7,841 bases of DNA from Flavobacterium psychrophilum (lineage in GTDB: Bacteria > Bacteroidota > Bacteroidia > Flavobacteriales > Flavobacteriaceae), in NCBI GenBank assembly GCA_945897545.1, contig CAMDGJ010000134.1:1-7841 (forward strand), given 5' to 3'. Positions 5,270 to 7,841 of the stretch are shown in pieces. Under the pieces are notes generated by a model. It did no database searches and was not told the DNA's origin. It saw only the letters and a program-made list of their open reading frames with translations. Position 1 is the first letter of the stretch, and every line of letters starts with the position of its first letter. The position numbers and the translations under genes were made by a program.

Positions 5270-5287
5270 TTTTCCAATTTATTTAAT

Positions 5288-7675
5288 ATGAAAATAGTAA
5301 AAAAGATTCTTCTACTTATTTTAGGCTTGATAGTTTTTATAGCAATTGCGTTGTTTGGTTATGGATTTTATCTGAAACCTACTTACGAAGGTAAACAAGA
5401 ATTAAGAAATATTCAAAAGGAAACAACTGTATATTTTGATGATTTCGGCGTTCCACATATTTATGCCAATTCCCAAAAAGATGCCATGACAGCTCTAGGT
5501 TATGTTCACGCTCAAGATCGTTTATGGCAAATGGAATTGATCCGGCGCATTGCTCCCGGAAGATTATCGGAAATTTTTGGTTCGAAAGCTTTAAAAACAG
5601 ATACATTTTTTGCAGGTTTGGGAATTGATGAAAATTCTGAAAAAGCAATTGCTAAACTCGATAAAAACTCTGAGTTTTTTCAACTCGCTGTGGCCTATGT
5701 TGAAGGTATAAATCAATATATGGATGAAGGAAAAACTCCAATTGAGTTTCAAATTTTAGGAATTAAAAAAGATAAATTCACGATGAAAGACATTCATAAT
5801 ATTTTTGGCTATATGGCATTTAGTTTTGCAATGGCACAAAAAACTGATCCTTTGTTGACCGATATTCGCGATAAATGGGGTGCTGAATATCTTAAAGATT
5901 TTGGTTTAGACGGTTCGCTTGGAACAACTCATCTCAAAAATTTTGATGGTAAATCTAAAGAATATGCTGAAATTTCCAAATTATTAACCAATTTGTTAGA
6001 TAATTCCCCGGTCCCAGCATTCATTGGAAGCAACAGTTGGGTTATTGCACCCCAAAAAACTAAAAATGGTAAAGTTATTTTTGCCAATGATCCTCATATT
6101 GCTTTTTCGCAACCCTGCACTTGGTACGAAGCACATATTGTAACTCCTGATTACGAAATGTACGGCTATTATTTGGCCGGAACTCCCTTTCCGCTATTGG
6201 GACACAATCGAGACTATGCTTATGGGTTGACGATGTTCGAAAACGATGATATCGATTTCTTTGAGGAAGGGGATAATCCAAACAATAAAAATCAATACAA
6301 AACGCCGAATGGATTTCAGGAATATAAAATCCGAAGAGAAACTATTAAAGTCAAAGACAGTTCAGATGTGGTTTTTGATGTTCGAGAAACGCAACACGGT
6401 CCAATTATGAATGATTTATTGGATGGAATCAAGGATAAGAAACCCGTTGCAATGTATTGGATATTCACCCAGCAAAACAATCAAATGCTGGAAGCACCCT
6501 ATTTACTAGCCCATTCTAAAAACCTGAACGATTTTCGAAAAGGAGTTTCTTTAATTGCTGCCCCAGGATTAAACATTATGTATGGTGACGCAAAAGGAAA
6601 TATAGCTTGGAATACATCGGGAAAACTCTATAAAATTGATAAAACGATTAATTCAAATTTTATTTTAAATGGAACCAATGGAGTAGATGACAAAAAGGAA
6701 TTTTTGGATTTCTCCAAAAATCCTCACGCCATAAACCCGAGTTGGAATTACATTTATTCAGCAAATAATCAACCCGAAGCTGTGGATGGCTATTTGTACC
6801 CTGGGTACTATCTACCTCAAGATCGAGCCAAGAGAATTGTCGAATTATTAGAACCAAAAAGTAATTGGACTAAAGGAGACGTTGAAAAAATGCTGAATGA
6901 CAATACATCGTCAATTACATCGAATATAGCAACTAATTTAGTAATGGCTTTAGATTCAAAAGCTTTTTCAAACACTGAAAAACAAGCCATTTCAATGCTG
7001 AAAAAATGGAAGGGTTCTAATAATTTGATTGATATTGCGCCAACTATTTATCAGAAATGGATTTACAAATATTTAAAAAACACTTTTCAAGATGAGTTGG
7101 GCGAAACTGATTTTAATATGCTTTTGAGTACGCATATCTTAAAACAAATTATAGAACCGCAAAGTAAAAATGAGAATTCTGTTTGGTGGGATGATATCAA
7201 CACAAAACAGAAAAAAGAAACTAGAATTGAAATCCTAAATAAATCCTTTCACGAAGCCATTACTGCTCTCGAAAAGCAATTAGGGAAAGACGTCAATTCT
7301 TGGACTTGGGACCGAGTTCATACTCTAGAACACCAGCATCCTTTAGGAAAAGTGGCTGCATTGAGAGGCATTTTTAATGTTGGTCCTTTTAATGTTCCAG
7401 GTTCAACCGAAGTGATTAACAACCTGTTTTTTGATTTTACCGATAGTGGAGAATATGTAGTAAAAGGAGGGCCTTCAACCAGAAGAGTTATTGATTTTTC
7501 GGATATAGAAAACAGTATGAGTGTTTTGCCAACAGGACAATCCGGAAATCCATTTAGCAAGCATTACAACGATCAGGCGGAAATGTACAATACTGGAAAG
7601 TTCAGAAAAATGAAATTGAACAAGGAAGAAATTATTAGAACTTCGACAAAATTGGTTTTCACTCCAACGAATTAA
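5288..7675 (+). CDS. Penicillin acylase-family Ntn-hydrolase, membrane-anchored
   Basis: At 795 residues this is a full-length precursor of the penicillin/AHL acylase family, which self-cleaves into two chains and hydrolyses amide bonds of acylated substrates. Residues 7-28 form one hydrophobic segment after KIVKK, without a clear cleavage site or lipobox, suggesting an inner-membrane anchor with a periplasmic enzyme. YVHAQDRLWQMELIRR (72-87) is the alpha-chain hallmark. The nucleophile is Ser248 in G|SNSWVIAP, so the beta chain begins there. His270 in NDPH is then beta-23, and SANNQP (N493/N494, about beta-246/247) holds the likely oxyanion Asn. GGPSTRR (727-733) and GQSGNPFSKHYNDQ (750-763) are C-terminal signatures. 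The ATG at 5288 was chosen over a TTG at 5267, which overlaps the promoter box. It is divergent from the flavin reductase gene. The substrate (beta-lactam, homoserine lactone or another acyl amide) cannot be read from the sequence. Confidence 0.92.
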   Translation: MKIVKKILLLILGLIVFIAIALFGYGFYLKPTYEGKQELRNIQKETTVYFDDFGVPHIYANSQKDAMTALGYVHAQDRLWQMELIRRIAPGRLSEIFGSKALKTDTFFAGLGIDENSEKAIAKLDKNSEFFQLAVAYVEGINQYMDEGKTPIEFQILGIKKDKFTMKDIHNIFGYMAFSFAMAQKTDPLLTDIRDKWGAEYLKDFGLDGSLGTTHLKNFDGKSKEYAEISKLLTNLLDNSPVPAFIGSNSWVIAPQKTKNGKVIFANDPHIAFSQPCTWYEAHIVTPDYEMYGYYLAGTPFPLLGHNRDYAYGLTMFENDDIDFFEEGDNPNNKNQYKTPNGFQEYKIRRETIKVKDSSDVVFDVRETQHGPIMNDLLDGIKDKKPVAMYWIFTQQNNQMLEAPYLLAHSKNLNDFRKGVSLIAAPGLNIMYGDAKGNIAWNTSGKLYKIDKTINSNFILNGTNGVDDKKEFLDFSKNPHAINPSWNYIYSANNQPEAVDGYLYPGYYLPQDRAKRIVELLEPKSNWTKGDVEKMLNDNTSSITSNIATNLVMALDSKAFSNTEKQAISMLKKWKGSNNLIDIAPTIYQKWIYKYLKNTFQDELGETDFNMLLSTHILKQIIEPQSKNENSVWWDDINTKQKKETRIEILNKSFHEAITALEKQLGKDVNSWTWDRVHTLEHQHPLGKVAALRGIFNVGPFNVPGSTEVINNLFFDFTDSGEYVVKGGPSTRRVIDFSDIENSMSVLPTGQSGNPFSKHYNDQAEMYNTGKFRKMKLNKEEIIRTSTKLVFTPTN

Positions 7676-7685
7676 AGGTGTCTAT

Positions 7686-7760
7686 TTGTCATTCCGACGA
7701 AGGAGGAATCTGGTGTAGCCACTCTCGAGTGCTGGGATTCCTCCTTCGTCGGAATGACAA
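7686..7760. repeat. Long perfect inverted repeat with nested hairpin
   Basis: Arms 7686-7710 and 7736-7760 are perfect 25-bp reverse complements (core CATTCCGACGAAGGAGGAAT). The 25-base loop contains a second stem, CACTC/GAGTG (7720-7724 with 7727-7731). It starts 11 bases after the acylase stop codon and is followed by TTTTAT, so as RNA it would be a very stable hairpin able to act as a terminator or 3' stabiliser. From memory the arm sequence is a widespread flavobacterial intergenic repeat; its size and lack of coding capacity also fit a MITE-like or palindromic repeat unit. Confidence 0.8.
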
Positions 7761-7802
7761 TTTTATAGAGGCTATTTTTTCGGGATTTTCAGGGAAAAGT
7801 TA

Positions 7803-7841
7803 TTATTCCTCCCGATGCACTTTTGTAAAATCAAAAGCAGG
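7803..7841 (-). CDS. Possible last codons of a minus-strand gene (3' end only)
   Basis: Reading the minus strand from the window edge gives 12 codons (PAFDFTKVHREE) then TAA at 7805-7803. The peptide looks like a normal charged protein C-terminus, and the gene would be convergent with the acylase gene, with the long inverted repeat between them. Another minus-strand frame is also open from the edge, and so is a + strand frame, so the evidence is thin. I do not recognise the product. Confidence 0.3.
   Translation of the reverse strand, partial: PAFDFTKVHREE

Noticed and set aside
5267..5287. TTG start seven codons upstream for the acylase
   Set aside because: It overlaps the TATATTTG promoter box and would precede the transcription start; the ATG at 5288 begins a normal anchor (MKIVKK + hydrophobic run).
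7761..7802. Shine-Dalgarno-like GGGAGGAAT on the minus strand near the right edge
   Set aside because: No ATG follows at a useful distance, and Bacteroidetes seldom use such sites; it is more likely part of the last codons of a gene ending at 7803.
1..7841. tRNA, rRNA or riboswitch genes
   Set aside because: No cloverleaf-like or known aptamer pattern was seen in the gaps; the queA leader consists mainly of the heptamer array with no preQ1-type fold.

Overview
The window looks like a chromosome segment from a Flavobacterium-like member of the Bacteroidetes. It is AT-rich, and its promoters fit the Bacteroidetes consensus: TTG near -33 and TAnnTTTG near -7, seen ahead of queA, the flavin reductase gene and the acylase gene. 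There are no strong Shine-Dalgarno sequences ahead of the starts. The AroA, QueA and MazG-like proteins read like flavobacterial versions. No gene-free stretch exceeds 300 bases.

Left part (1-1364), accessory: the 3' end of a large protein gene, probably the C-terminal part of an adenine-specific DNA methylase. It is followed by a REP-associated (Y1/HUH) tyrosine transposase gene. That gene lies between two 33-bp palindromic repeats that are exact reverse complements of each other (617-649 and 1332-1364), with a decayed third copy at 663-686.

Middle part (1382-4347), housekeeping: a MazG-like nucleotide pyrophosphohydrolase, aroA (EPSP synthase, shikimate pathway) and queA (queuosine tRNA modification), all on the + strand. 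queA has its own recognisable promoter and a clear intrinsic terminator. This part is full of short tandem 7-bp repeats built on an AAYT+3 or close pattern. Arrays lie between mazG and aroA and in the queA leader. Others lie inside the aroA reading frame, where they and two GC-rich palindromes are translated into extra loops.

Right part (4348-7841): a TTAAG-rich inverted repeat, then a flavin reductase-like gene on the minus strand. Divergent from it is a membrane-anchored Ntn-hydrolase of the penicillin acylase family. After the acylase come a 25-bp-arm perfect inverted repeat and, at the window edge, possibly the last codons of a minus-strand gene.

I see no convincing new multi-gene system. 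The most unusual feature is the set of heptamer repeats and palindromes that has entered an essential-type enzyme gene without breaking it. The between-gene arrays carry stop codons, while the in-gene arrays are stop-free in the frame used. The inverted REP pair around the transposase is the second point of interest.
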